This document shows, in pieces, positions 50,172 to 58,819 of a stretch of DNA of 64,000 nucleotides; position 1 is the stretch's first letter, and the number at the start of each line of letters is the position of its first letter. The notes under the pieces are model-generated. The model was not told the origin of the DNA, searched no databases, and worked only from the letters and a program-made list of their open reading frames with translations. The translations under genes and the position numbers were made by a program. The DNA comes from Allobosea sp. BK604 (GTDB taxonomy: Bacteria; Pseudomonadota; Alphaproteobacteria; Rhizobiales; Beijerinckiaceae): the NCBI RefSeq assembly GCF_004341515.1, contig NZ_SLZF01000004.1, forward strand, positions 496,001-560,000, in the 5' to 3' direction.

Positions 50172-51995
50172 ATGGAACGGCCTGCGCCTAGGAATTGTGT
50201 CGATGACGATGGATCCGGGGCCCGACCGGCGCCGGGGCCCGGCGAAACTGATGTCCGAGCGCAGCTCGACCGCATTCTCGCGAGCGCCGAATTCAACGTG
50301 CCCGAGCGGGTGCGGCAGTTTCTCTCCTATGTGGTCGAGCAGACGCTTGCCGGCCATGCCGACCGCATCAAGGCCTATTCCGTGGCGGTCGAAGTCTTCG
50401 GCAGGGACTGCAATTTCGATATCCAGAACGATCCCGTCGTTCGCATCGAGGCCGGCCGGCTCAGGCGCGCCCTGGAGCGGTACTACCTCCTGGCGGGCAG
50501 CCCCGACCCGGTCCTGATCGAGATCCCAAAGGGTGGCTACGTACCGCATTTCTGCTGGCGGGCGGACGACCTCAAGCAGCCAAAATTGCCGCCAGGGCCG
50601 GCGCCGGTGCTGAAGCCGCAGCCCAGCTCCTCGATTGTCGACTGGCTGAAGCAGCCGTGGCTCGTTGGCTCGGCCGTCGCACTGGCGATCGGCTCGGCCT
50701 TTGCCTTCATCTGGATGGCGGATCTGTCGAGCCCGGCCGCCTCCGCGAAGGGCCCGGCACTTCAGGAAGGGCCGTCCCTCATCGTCAAGCCGTTCGTCAA
50801 CCTCTCGAAGAATCCCGATGCAGATATGTACGCCGCTGGTCTCTCAGAGGAGATTCTCGCGCAGCTCGCCCGTTTCAAGGAGCTGACGGTCTTCGGCCGG
50901 GAGACCTCGGTCGCCCTCGCGCCAGGTGCATCCGCCCCTGATATTCGGCGCCGCTTCGGCAGCCGCTACGTCCTAGAGGGCAGCGTCCGCCTTTCCGACG
51001 ACAAGCTCAGAATCACCAGCCGCGTTCTCGATGGCGAAACGGCCGCGATCATCTGGTCGGAGGCCTATGATGCCGACCTGCGGGCCAGCAGCATCGTCGA
51101 TATCGAGATGAGCATCGCGTCCAAGGTCGCGACCGCGGTGGCCCAGCCCTATGGCATCCTCTTCAGGGTGCCTCCGGCGGCAGCGTCGGGGACACGGCCG
51201 CTGCCGAGCCTCGAGGCCTATCAGTGCTCCTTTCGCTTCTACCGATATCGCACCGTGCTGAGTCCGACCGAGCATGCGCCGACGCGCGAGTGCCTGGAGC
51301 AGATTACGACGCGCTACCCCGATCATGCCACCAGTTGGGCGATGCTGTCCTATCTCTATCTCGACGAGGATCGCTTCCAGCTGAATCGGCGCCCCGGCTC
51401 GCCGACGCCGATCGAGCGGGCGCGTGACGCTGCTCAGCACGCCATCCGACTCGATCCGCAGAATGTCCGGGCACTGCAGGCCCTGATGACGGTCCTCTTC
51501 TTCAGCAACGAGCCGACAGAGGCGCTACGCGTTGGAGCCCAGGCGCTTGCGCTCAATCCGAACGATACCGAGCTGCTCGGCGAGTTCGGCAGCCGCGTCG
51601 CGCAGGCCGGGGACTGGAAGCGCGGGGCCGCACTGCTCGAGGAGGCAATGGCACGCAATCCCGGATATTCCGACTATTATGTCGGGATCCTCGCTTTGGC
51701 GGCCTATATGCAGGGCGAGGATACGCGGGCGCTCGAACTGATCCGGCGCGCCAATCTGCAGCGCTTCGCGATCTATCACTTCGTCGCCGCGCTCATCTTT
51801 GCGCGTACCGGGCACGAAACCGAGGCTGCCGAGAGCCGCGCGCTCTTCCTCAAATTGAGGCCAGGTTTCTTCGCCGACTTCGAGGGCGAGCTCGACAAGC
51901 GCAACTTCAACGCGAGAGACCGGGCCATCCTGACCCGGGGTGCCGTCCAGGCCGGATTTCCGGTGAAACCGCGCCTTGCAAGTGGCACGGAATAG
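50172..51995 (+). CDS. TolB/FlgO-like and TPR membrane protein with N-terminal DNA-binding-like domain
   Basis: 607 residues from the ATG at 50172. Residues 20-120 form the conserved N-terminal module of a class of alphaproteobacterial proteins (RVRQFLSYVVEQTLAG, DRIKAYSVAVEVFGRD, VRIEAGRLRRALERYY), probably a winged-helix. A single membrane segment is at about 155-175. After it comes a TolB-N/FlgO-like region (PSLIVKPFVNLSKN, GLSEEILAQLARFKELTVFG, cited as LSEEILAQLARFKEL), then several tetratricopeptide repeats to the C-terminus (AIRLDPQNVRALQALM). It resembles a membrane-tethered regulator or scaffold. A start at 50085 is less likely. Confidence 0.75.
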   Translation: MERPAPRNCVDDDGSGARPAPGPGETDVRAQLDRILASAEFNVPERVRQFLSYVVEQTLAGHADRIKAYSVAVEVFGRDCNFDIQNDPVVRIEAGRLRRALERYYLLAGSPDPVLIEIPKGGYVPHFCWRADDLKQPKLPPGPAPVLKPQPSSSIVDWLKQPWLVGSAVALAIGSAFAFIWMADLSSPAASAKGPALQEGPSLIVKPFVNLSKNPDADMYAAGLSEEILAQLARFKELTVFGRETSVALAPGASAPDIRRRFGSRYVLEGSVRLSDDKLRITSRVLDGETAAIIWSEAYDADLRASSIVDIEMSIASKVATAVAQPYGILFRVPPAAASGTRPLPSLEAYQCSFRFYRYRTVLSPTEHAPTRECLEQITTRYPDHATSWAMLSYLYLDEDRFQLNRRPGSPTPIERARDAAQHAIRLDPQNVRALQALMTVLFFSNEPTEALRVGAQALALNPNDTELLGEFGSRVAQAGDWKRGAALLEEAMARNPGYSDYYVGILALAAYMQGEDTRALELIRRANLQRFAIYHFVAALIFARTGHETEAAESRALFLKLRPGFFADFEGELDKRNFNARDRAILTRGAVQAGFPVKPRLASGTE

Positions 51996-52090
51996 TCATC
52001 ACGCGAGCGATTTGAGTGTTCCGACACGGCAACCGCCCGCTCACGTAGCCTACTGTAACCTACTACCTGCCACCCGAAATGCGGCTTTGA

Positions 52091-52104
52091 CTGATTTCAA
52101 TCAG
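52091..52104. promoter_or_regulatory. FNR/FixK-like box
   Basis: CTGATTTCAATCAG is a near-match to the CRP/FNR family consensus TTGA-N6-TCAA: the core TGA-N6-TCA is intact and the outermost base on each side deviates (C for T, G for A). The 16-bp dyad runs 52090-52105. It lies 172 bp upstream of the small secreted protein gene and 722 bp upstream of the FixJ-like regulator. Confidence 0.4.
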
Positions 52105-52275
52105 TGAGCGCATCGATCGGGGGAAGCGCAGCTGGTCGTCGTATCGCGGCGGCGCTCAATGGCGGATGTCGCGTGTGTATCGCACTGCCCCGATGGAATG
52201 GTTGGCTCGATAGAGGCTTTCGCTGATGCGAACGCATCGCGAGCGGGCATGGCCCGCGTCGGCGCGGAGGATTCA

Positions 52276-52761
52276 ATGATCGGGATGGCTCACCGGATAA
52301 GCCTAGGCCTGCTCGCAATAGCTGTTGCTACGCCCTTTCAAGGCGCCTTGGCGCAGACGAGCAGCCTGCAGGGCGCCTGGCTCGAGGAGGGGCTCTCCTG
52401 CGGCAGCGTCTACACCACCGCGCGCAGTGCAATGGCTTTCAAGCGGCCGGCGAGCGCCTTCATTCCGGCTTTCATCATTTCCGGCAAACGCCTGTCGACG
52501 CCGCTTGCCACCTGTCGGATCGTCAATGTCACGACGAGCGGCGACCGCCAGATCATGAGCCTCCACTGCACGACGTCGATTGCGAGCGATTCCGCACGGG
52601 CTGTTCTCGCACCGACATCCGATGGTGGCCTGCTCCGCTATCTCGCCGCCGAAGGAGGCATCGCTACCAAGTATCAGCGCTGCGACCGCGACAATCTGAA
52701 AGCGCGCGACGGTGGAGGAACGAGCGGCCGGAGCGCGACGCCCGGGCGAAGCCCGTCATGA
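52276..52761 (+). CDS. Secreted hypothetical protein
   Basis: 161 residues from an ATG at 52276 preceded by CGGAGG. A signal peptide (MAHRISLGLLAIAVATP to ALA-Q) predicts export. Three cysteines lie in the mature part (LSCGSVYTTARSA, LATCRIVNVTT, SLHCTTS) and could form disulfides. The C-terminal tail is Arg/Ser/Gly-rich. I do not recognise a family. The gene stands between the TPR protein and a FixJ-like regulator. Confidence 0.7.
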   Translation: MIGMAHRISLGLLAIAVATPFQGALAQTSSLQGAWLEEGLSCGSVYTTARSAMAFKRPASAFIPAFIISGKRLSTPLATCRIVNVTTSGDRQIMSLHCTTSIASDSARAVLAPTSDGGLLRYLAAEGGIATKYQRCDRDNLKARDGGGTSGRSATPGRSPS

Positions 52762-52812
52762 CGGGCCGCGTTCCACGTCACCGCAGCGAGCATGGAAATC
52801 GGGGGATTTGCC

Positions 52813-53436
52813 ATGTCGGCACTTGTGCATCTCGTCGATGATGATGTGACGTTTCAGGCAAGTATAGGCAGGGTGCTGCAGGCATCGGGATATCGGCTGC
52901 AGGCCTATCACAGCGCGGAGGAAATCCTGAACCATCTCCCTGACAGCGCCAGCGAGAGCTGCATCGTCATCGATGTTCAGGTTCCCGGCGCGGGAGGGCC
53001 AGATCTCTACGACCGGTTGCTCGAGGCCGGCTCGAGCCTGCCGGTGATTTTCCTGGCTGGTTATAGCGATATCCGCACCACCGTCCGCGCCATCAAGGCG
53101 GGCGCCGAGGATTTTCTGGCGAAGCCCGTCGAGTGCGACGAGTTCATCGGGGCGATCGACCGCGCGATCGCGCGGCATCGCCTCGCCAACGAGCAGGAAT
53201 CCTGGGCCCGCCAGCGTACGCTGCGGCTGAGGCACCTGACCCCGCGGGAACGAGAGGTGTTCGACCTCGTGGTGCGCGGCAAGATGAACAAGCAGATCGC
53301 CCACGAGCTCGGGACCACCGAACGGACGATCAAGGCCCATCGCCACAAGGTGATGGAAAAGATGGAGGTTCGCTCCGTCGCCGAGCTGGTCTCCTGTGCC
53401 GAGCGGCTCGGCCTGCTGCGGCCGGCGAACCGATAG
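52813..53436 (+). CDS. FixJ-like LuxR-family response regulator with altered receiver
   Basis: 207 residues, the FixJ length. The ATG at 52813 follows GGGGGA. Receiver residues align with FixJ numbering: acidic cluster at 9-11 (VDDD), phosphoacceptor Asp54, Lys104, but position 82 is Ala instead of Thr (FLAGYSD). The C-terminal LuxR-type helix-turn-helix is normal (LTPREREVFDLVVRGKMNKQIA, cited as REREVFDLVVRGKMNKQIA). No histidine kinase gene is nearby, so it is an orphan. Loss of the Thr switch residue suggests a phosphorylation-independent or modified output. Confidence 0.9.
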   Translation: MSALVHLVDDDVTFQASIGRVLQASGYRLQAYHSAEEILNHLPDSASESCIVIDVQVPGAGGPDLYDRLLEAGSSLPVIFLAGYSDIRTTVRAIKAGAEDFLAKPVECDEFIGAIDRAIARHRLANEQESWARQRTLRLRHLTPREREVFDLVVRGKMNKQIAHELGTTERTIKAHRHKVMEKMEVRSVAELVSCAERLGLLRPANR

Positions 53437-53497
53437 CGAGCCGCCGGCTCGACCTATCCGCGAGGAGCATTGTTCACGTCCGAAATGGACTTCCACT

Positions 53498-54160
53498 GTG
53501 ACGCTTCCGCATCGCACACCCGAGGGGCTGAAGACGCCGAAAGCCGCCGCGGTGGCCGGCATCCTGTTCTCGGTTCTGCTGATATCGGCGATCGTGCTGG
53601 TGCTGCAGACCTTGCGGCTGAACCCGCGCGATCCCGGCGATTGGCTCGGCGCGCAGTCCTGGAAGGTCGCGCTCGCGCTCAACCTGATCCCCTTCGCCGG
53701 CATCGCTTTTCTCTGGTTCATGGGCGTGCTGCGCGACAGGATGGGCGAGCAGGAGCACAAGCTATTCGCCACGGTCTTTCTCGGCAGCGGGCTTCTCTTC
53801 GTCGGGCTGCTGTTCACCTCGGCATCCGCAATCGGCGCAATCCTGATCACACATGCCGCCCTGCCGCGTGAGCTCGCCGGATCCGTGACCTTCACCCTGG
53901 CACGCTCCTTCGCCTATCACCTCACCAGCATCTATGCGCTGAAAATGGCCGGCGTCTTCCTGCTGACGGCCTCGACCATCGTCCTGCGCACCGGGATCAC
54001 CGGCCGCTGGACGGCGATCGTCGGCTATGCCGCGGCGACGTTCATCCTGATCGGCAGCCATTTCATGGACTGGACCTTCATGATCTTCCCGATCTGGGTG
54101 CTGATGGTCAGCATCGACATTCTGGTCCGCGAATATCGGCGCCCCGAAAAGCCAGCATAG
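53498..54160 (+). CDS. Polytopic membrane protein, unrecognised
   Basis: 220 residues from a GTG at 53498; a longer in-frame reading from 53396 overlaps the FixJ-like gene. About five hydrophobic segments are visible (AAVAGILFSVLLISAIVLVLQ, cited as AGILFSVLLISAIVLVL, then VALALNLIPFAGIAFLW, LFATVFLGSGLLFVGLLF, GVFLLTASTIVL and ILIGSHFMDWTFMIFPIW). No transporter family is recognised by motif. The start is 61 bp after the FixJ-like stop. It ends 15 bp from the convergent SulP gene. Confidence 0.7.
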   Translation: MTLPHRTPEGLKTPKAAAVAGILFSVLLISAIVLVLQTLRLNPRDPGDWLGAQSWKVALALNLIPFAGIAFLWFMGVLRDRMGEQEHKLFATVFLGSGLLFVGLLFTSASAIGAILITHAALPRELAGSVTFTLARSFAYHLTSIYALKMAGVFLLTASTIVLRTGITGRWTAIVGYAAATFILIGSHFMDWTFMIFPIWVLMVSIDILVREYRRPEKPA

Positions 54161-54175
54161 TGGAGGTTGCAGAGC

Positions 54176-55846
54176 TCAAGCTTGCGCCCGCTCCAGCACC
54201 CGCACCGCATCCTCGAGGTCTTCGAAAACCACGGCCGCTTCCGATGGCTCGAAGGCGCCGGCCCGTCGCAGGATTTCCTTCGGCTCGTTATGCAGCTCGG
54301 CGAAGCCGAGCGACAGGCCGCGCTCGGCCAGGCGCGTGCGCAATTGCCTGAGCATCACGGCCGCGGTCGAGTCGATCTGGGCGATCGCGCTCGCATCGAG
54401 GACGAGCCATTTCGTCCCCGGCGGCTGTTGTTCGGCGATGGTCTCGATGCGCGAGCGGACATAGTCCGCGTTGAAGAACAGCACGCTTCCCTGGATCAGG
54501 CACAGGGCCAGTCCCGGCAAAGGTTGCGCATCCGGCGCCCGGTGGAGCTTGTAGAAGCCCGGTCGGCCGGGGATGCGCCCGAGCATCGCGTCGCGCGGAT
54601 GCATCTCGTTCAAGATGACGTAGAGCAAGGTGCCGGCAATGGCGATGATGACGCCGCTGAGCACGCCGAGGCTGATCGCCCCCCACATGCTGATCAGGGC
54701 GAAGATGAACTCGGTGCGGTTGACCCGCCAGGTCTCACGCAGCCCCTCGACATCGATCAGGCTGAGCGCGGCAAAGGCCAGGATCGCGCCGAGCGCCGGA
54801 TTCGGCAGCAGCCGCATTGCGTCGTTGAGAAAGATCAGCAGCACCGTCAGCGCGAGGGCGGCCACCAGCCCGGATGCCTGCGAACGGCCTCCGGCGGAGA
54901 TGTTAATCGCCGTCCGCGAGTCCGAAACCGTGACGGGAAAGCCGCTGAACAGGCCCGACGCGATATTGCCGGCCCCGAGCCCGATCAGCTCACGGTTCGC
55001 ATCGACCTCGAACTTGTCCCTGGCGCCGAAGCTGCGCGCCCCGACCAGCCCCGAACTCACCCCGACCAGCCAGATCGCCCCGGCGCCGAGCAGGATCTGC
55101 GTGAACGGCAGACGCGAGATATCAGGGAACGATATGGCCGGAAGCGTGCTCGGCAGGCTGCCGATGACCTTGATGCCCCTGCCCTCGAAATCGAACAGGG
55201 CTGACAGGATGCCGGCCACGATCACGACGACCAGCGGGCCCGGGATCGGCGAGCGCAGGCGCGCGAGCAGCCAGAGCAGCGCGAGCATGGCCAACCCGAA
55301 CATCAGCGAGGGCCAATGGATCATGCCGGCCTTTCGGATGATCTCCAGTATCGGCAGCAGCAGCCCGTCGGATTCGATCCGTACGCCGGTAAATCGCCCG
55401 ATCTGACCGATGAGGATCGAGATCGAGATGCCGCTGATGAAGCCGATCAGGATCGGGCGGGAGAGGAAGGCCGCGACGATGCCGAGGCTCAGCTTGCCCG
55501 CCAGGATGCAAAACACGCCGACCAGCAGCGCGAGCCCCGCCGCCGCGACGACGCGTTCTTCCGGACTGCTCAGCGGAAGGGTCGCAAGTGTCGCGGCCAG
55601 CACCGTCATGGTCGCCGCGTCCGGACCGATCATCAGCTTGCGCGAGGGCCCGAAGAGCGCATAGCCGAGCAGCGGCAGGATGCTGGAATAGAGCCCGACC
55701 TCGGGCGGAAGTCCTGCGATCGCGGGGTAGGCGATCGCGCTGGGGATGGCGACGGCCGCAACGGCGAGCCCAGCCGTCAAGTCGTAGCGCAGCCACTCGC
55801 GCCGGTAGCCCGACATGCCGGTCAGGATCGGAAATCGATCGCTCAT
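54176..55846 (-). CDS. SulP-family anion transporter with STAS domain
   Basis: 556 residues: about twelve membrane segments (ITLL, then LVALALTVLLIFLNDAMRLL, cited as AALALTVLLIFLNDA) and a C-terminal STAS domain about residues 430-545 (GSVLFFNADYVRSRIE, LVLDASAIAQIDSTAAVMLR, cited as LVLDASAIAQIDSTAAV). SulP proteins carry sulfate, bicarbonate or dicarboxylates across the inner membrane; the substrate is not obvious. Motifs GLYSSILPLLGYALFG and GLVGARSFGARDKFEVDANREL (core FEVDANRELIGLG) are typical. A convergent membrane protein gene ends 15 bp away. Confidence 0.93.
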   Translation of the reverse strand: MSDRFPILTGMSGYRREWLRYDLTAGLAVAAVAIPSAIAYPAIAGLPPEVGLYSSILPLLGYALFGPSRKLMIGPDAATMTVLAATLATLPLSSPEERVVAAAGLALLVGVFCILAGKLSLGIVAAFLSRPILIGFISGISISILIGQIGRFTGVRIESDGLLLPILEIIRKAGMIHWPSLMFGLAMLALLWLLARLRSPIPGPLVVVIVAGILSALFDFEGRGIKVIGSLPSTLPAISFPDISRLPFTQILLGAGAIWLVGVSSGLVGARSFGARDKFEVDANRELIGLGAGNIASGLFSGFPVTVSDSRTAINISAGGRSQASGLVAALALTVLLIFLNDAMRLLPNPALGAILAFAALSLIDVEGLRETWRVNRTEFIFALISMWGAISLGVLSGVIIAIAGTLLYVILNEMHPRDAMLGRIPGRPGFYKLHRAPDAQPLPGLALCLIQGSVLFFNADYVRSRIETIAEQQPPGTKWLVLDASAIAQIDSTAAVMLRQLRTRLAERGLSLGFAELHNEPKEILRRAGAFEPSEAAVVFEDLEDAVRVLERAQA

Positions 55847-55942
55847 CCAGGTCCCGGCTTGACCATGCCGGCCTCCCTCGCTGGATTGCCGACGGGCTCG
55901 GAACGTCGCCGGATCCGTTCAATGCCCGGGAGAGGCCGCCCG

Positions 55943-56878
55943 CTACTGGTCCTTGGCAACGGAAACCTTCTCCCAGGTGCTGTCGGGGTTGAAGGTGCGC
56001 ATGCGCGACGCCGTGCGGTTCGTGCCGAAGCCGAGATCCTTCTGATAGACCGTTCCGGCATGGTTGATTATGAAGCTCATCACGCCGGAGCGTCCATATT
56101 CGGCCGGATAGGCCAGAAGCGCGAAGCCGCCGATCATCCGCCCGCCGACGACATAGTCGGCCGCACCGCCGACAGCGCCGGAGCCCTGTTTTTTCAAGAT
56201 CTTGTAGTAATAGCCGTGGAACGGGCGGCGCGTCTCGCTGGCCTTGTAACCATCCGCCGCGGCTTCGGCGGCGAGCTCTCCCAGCGGGCTCTGTTCCTCG
56301 CCGGGCGCCGTCGGCCAGTATAAGCCGTCCTTGGCGCCAGGCCGGCTGATGATCCTTTGCGCATAGGTGCCCGCACCCTGCCCGTGATCCTTCGCGGCGT
56401 ATTCGTATTGCGCGTCGAAGAAGGCGAGGCTGGCCTGGATCGCATCGAGCTCGTTGCGGCCGATCCGCCTGAACAGGATCTCCTTGCGGCCGGCCTCGGC
56501 GTCGAATTTCCACTGGCCGTTGGAGCGAATGATCGGAATCGGGAACGGGAACTCATCCTGTCCGACCAGGAGAGTGGCGGTATTTCCCGTTTCCTTGATC
56601 GCGTTCTTGGCGTCATAGGCCGTGATGAAGCGCTGGCGGTCGCCAGCGTCGGCGACCGGATCCCCCGAGGAGATGATCTGCCGTCCCTCGACTCCGAGGA
56701 TCGCATAGAGCTGGCTCTGGTTGCTGGCGCGCGCGGCTGCCACCAGCGCCGCAGCGGCCTCAGCGGGCGACTTGAACAGTTCCTGCGCGCTCGCGAGCGT
56801 CACATTGGCCAGGAGGGCGACCATGCAGGCCCAGAGCAAGCGGCGAAAGTAACGAGCATTTGGCATCGCGGCTGTCAT
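55943..56878 (-). CDS. DUF2950 family secreted protein
   Basis: 311 residues from an ATG at 56878 with a signal peptide (LLWACMVALLANVTLASA-Q). The body matches DUF2950: FKSPAEAAAALVAAARASN, SGDPVADAGDRQRFITAYD, cited as SGDPVADAGDRQRFI, and the RPFHGYYYKILKKQG block. The role is unknown. It lies 47 bp downstream of the DUF3300 gene in the same direction, a pairing seen often in proteobacterial genomes. The likely location is periplasmic. Confidence 0.88.
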   Translation of the reverse strand: MTAAMPNARYFRRLLWACMVALLANVTLASAQELFKSPAEAAAALVAAARASNQSQLYAILGVEGRQIISSGDPVADAGDRQRFITAYDAKNAIKETGNTATLLVGQDEFPFPIPIIRSNGQWKFDAEAGRKEILFRRIGRNELDAIQASLAFFDAQYEYAAKDHGQGAGTYAQRIISRPGAKDGLYWPTAPGEEQSPLGELAAEAAADGYKASETRRPFHGYYYKILKKQGSGAVGGAADYVVGGRMIGGFALLAYPAEYGRSGVMSFIINHAGTVYQKDLGFGTNRTASRMRTFNPDSTWEKVSVAKDQ

Positions 56879-56924
56879 TGGGCTGCGTCCCCAACAGGTT
56901 CGAGAGAGCGTGATCCGGTCGACC

Positions 56925-58643
56925 TCAGTGCCAGTGGCCTCCCCCGGGTATCCGGGCACCGGAAGCCTGCCATTTGGCGAAGGTCTGGAACGGAACGCCA
57001 AGCTGGTGGTAATCGACGCGCAAATAGCCATCGGTGCCACGGCTCACGGCCTGCGGAATGACGACCTGCACCTCCTGGGCGATCACGCCGACATAGGTCG
57101 TCGGGGAACCGTTATATTCGAAGCGGTAGAATCCGATGCCGTTCGAGAGGCGTCCGAGCAGTTCGACATGGTTCTTGAGCTGGATGTCTGAGCGCCGCCC
57201 GCCACCGCCGCGGCCGCCTCCTCCACCCATTCGTCCACCGCCACCGCCGCCCATGCGGGCACCGCCGCCACCGAAGCCACCGCCGCGCATGGCCGGTCCG
57301 CCACCGCCGAAGCCACCGCCACGCATCGCCGGGCCACCGCCCCCGGCGCGTGAATGAGCGAAGCTGGCCTGCCCGCGCTGGGACTGGAAGCCCGCGGCAC
57401 GGCCGGCCTGGGTGTTGAAGGCGCCCTGACGTGCTCCGCTGCTGGGACGGGTCGCAGCCCGCGGCGCTCCGCCGGCCCGCCCTCCCTGCCGGGCACCACC
57501 GGAACGCGCGCGATCACCGGCACGCTCCTGGCGGCCGCCCGCATTGGCACGTTGACCCTGCCCGCGATCCTGCCGTCCAGCCGCGCCTGCACGATCGGCC
57601 GGCCTCTGTTCGGGGCGGGCCGCGGAGCGGATATCGCCGCCGCCAGGGCGGTCGCCACCCGGCCGCAGCACCTGGTCGCCGCCGCGCCCGCGGAAATCCA
57701 TCCTGTCGGCGCTGCCAGCGCGGATATTGTTGATGTTGGTGTTGCCGAACCGTTGTTGGACGGCATTGTTGCGGTACTGGACGCCTTGGCGGTGCTGCGG
57801 GTTATGCTCCCAATGCGACACGCGATTGCGGTCGATGTTGATGTTGTTGTTGTTCCAGTTGACGTTGCCGCCCCAGTAGCCCCCGGTGTTCCAGCGCCCG
57901 AGCGCATAGCCGGCGCCGAAGGCGAGCCCGGTGGCGACCACGCCGGCGGCGATATAGCCCGTTCCCGGAAAATAATAGGGCGGATCGGCGGGATAGGGCC
58001 ATGATCCGTAGACGACCGCGGGGTCGTAATACGGCACATAGACGGTGTCCGGCGAGGTCGGCTCGATCGCGATCACCTGCCGCCCGCTCTCCTGCCTGAC
58101 TGAGACCGTCTGCTGGGAGCCCGAGGTCAGCTTCTTGCCGTCATAGGCCCGCGTCCTCATGCGCTGGATTCCGTCCATCACATCCGGCTGCTGGGCAAGG
58201 ACCGCGTCGCCTAGCTTCTGCGTCCAATCCAGGTTCTTGCTCATCATCTCGAGCACGGAGGGCGTGGCGACGAGCGATTTGACGCTGGTGTCCCAGGGTT
58301 GCTTCTCGGCAGCAGCCTTCAACTGGTCGCCCTTGAGCTTCTTGTTCGCCGTCACCCAGCGATCGGCCTGGACCACTTCGAGCGGATAGGTCGAGGCCAT
58401 CAGGACCTGCGCCAGCAGGGTATCGGGATAGAGGGCGATCGGCGCGACCAGCGCGTCCAGTTGCGCCGTGCTCAAGAGCTGCTCGCTCGGCGTGGTCGGT
58501 GCAGCCGGCTGGGCCGCGGGTGGCTGGGCAGCAGGCGGCGGCTGGGCAGCAGGCGGCTGGGGTTGAGGCGGAGGCGTCTGCGCAAGAGGTTGGGAAGCCA
58601 AGCCACTCGTTACGACACAGGCCAGCACGATCCGGAGATACAT
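56925..58643 (-). CDS. DUF3300 protein with Gly-rich repeats and C-terminal S74-like chaperone domain
   Basis: 572 residues. A signal peptide (RIVLACVVTSGLASQPLAQ) is followed by a Pro/Gln/Ala-rich linker, then the DUF3300 domain (residues 50-250: STAQLDALVAPIALYPDTLL, cited as LVAPIALYPDTLLAQVLMA). Asn- and Arg/Gly-rich linkers follow, with 12-residue repeats MRGGGFGGGGPA. The last 90 residues resemble an S74-type intramolecular chaperone (IQLKNHVELLGRL, YVGVIAQEVQVVIPQAV, GYLRVDYHQLGVPF). It is first of a pair with DUF2950. Outer-membrane or cell-surface localisation is plausible. Confidence 0.85.
   Translation of the reverse strand: MYLRIVLACVVTSGLASQPLAQTPPPQPQPPAAQPPPAAQPPAAQPAAPTTPSEQLLSTAQLDALVAPIALYPDTLLAQVLMASTYPLEVVQADRWVTANKKLKGDQLKAAAEKQPWDTSVKSLVATPSVLEMMSKNLDWTQKLGDAVLAQQPDVMDGIQRMRTRAYDGKKLTSGSQQTVSVRQESGRQVIAIEPTSPDTVYVPYYDPAVVYGSWPYPADPPYYFPGTGYIAAGVVATGLAFGAGYALGRWNTGGYWGGNVNWNNNNINIDRNRVSHWEHNPQHRQGVQYRNNAVQQRFGNTNINNIRAGSADRMDFRGRGGDQVLRPGGDRPGGGDIRSAARPEQRPADRAGAAGRQDRGQGQRANAGGRQERAGDRARSGGARQGGRAGGAPRAATRPSSGARQGAFNTQAGRAAGFQSQRGQASFAHSRAGGGGPAMRGGGFGGGGPAMRGGGFGGGGARMGGGGGGRMGGGGGRGGGGRRSDIQLKNHVELLGRLSNGIGFYRFEYNGSPTTYVGVIAQEVQVVIPQAVSRGTDGYLRVDYHQLGVPFQTFAKWQASGARIPGGGHWH
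57180..57352 (-). repeat. Tandem glycine-codon repeats in the DUF3300 gene
   Basis: Low-complexity DNA encoding repeated MRGGGFGGGGPA-type units and runs of glycine. Expansion or contraction by slippage is likely, and the region may differ between strains. The repeat is read from amino-acid periodicity, not from an exact DNA tandem. Confidence 0.7.
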
Positions 58644-58729
58644 AGGCGTCTCCCAAGAGATGCCGCATGAACCCCAGATGGTCTCTGAGGCCTCGGGTTG
58701 ATACTAACGAATCCGTCGCAACAAAAACC

Positions 58730-58743
58730 TGTCCCTAAGGACA
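58730..58743. promoter_or_regulatory. Short hairpin between DUF3300 and quinone reductase genes
   Basis: TGTCC and GGACA pair over CTAA at 58730-58743. The 176-bp gap holds the promoter of the DUF3300 gene and the 3' end of the quinone reductase. The small stem could end the latter. Support is weak. Confidence 0.35.
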
Positions 58744-58819
58744 ATACACAGCCGGCTCCCTTTGTGTCGGGCCCAAGCCCGGCAGCGCACTTCAGGTCGA
58801 GATATCCTCCTCGCAGCGC

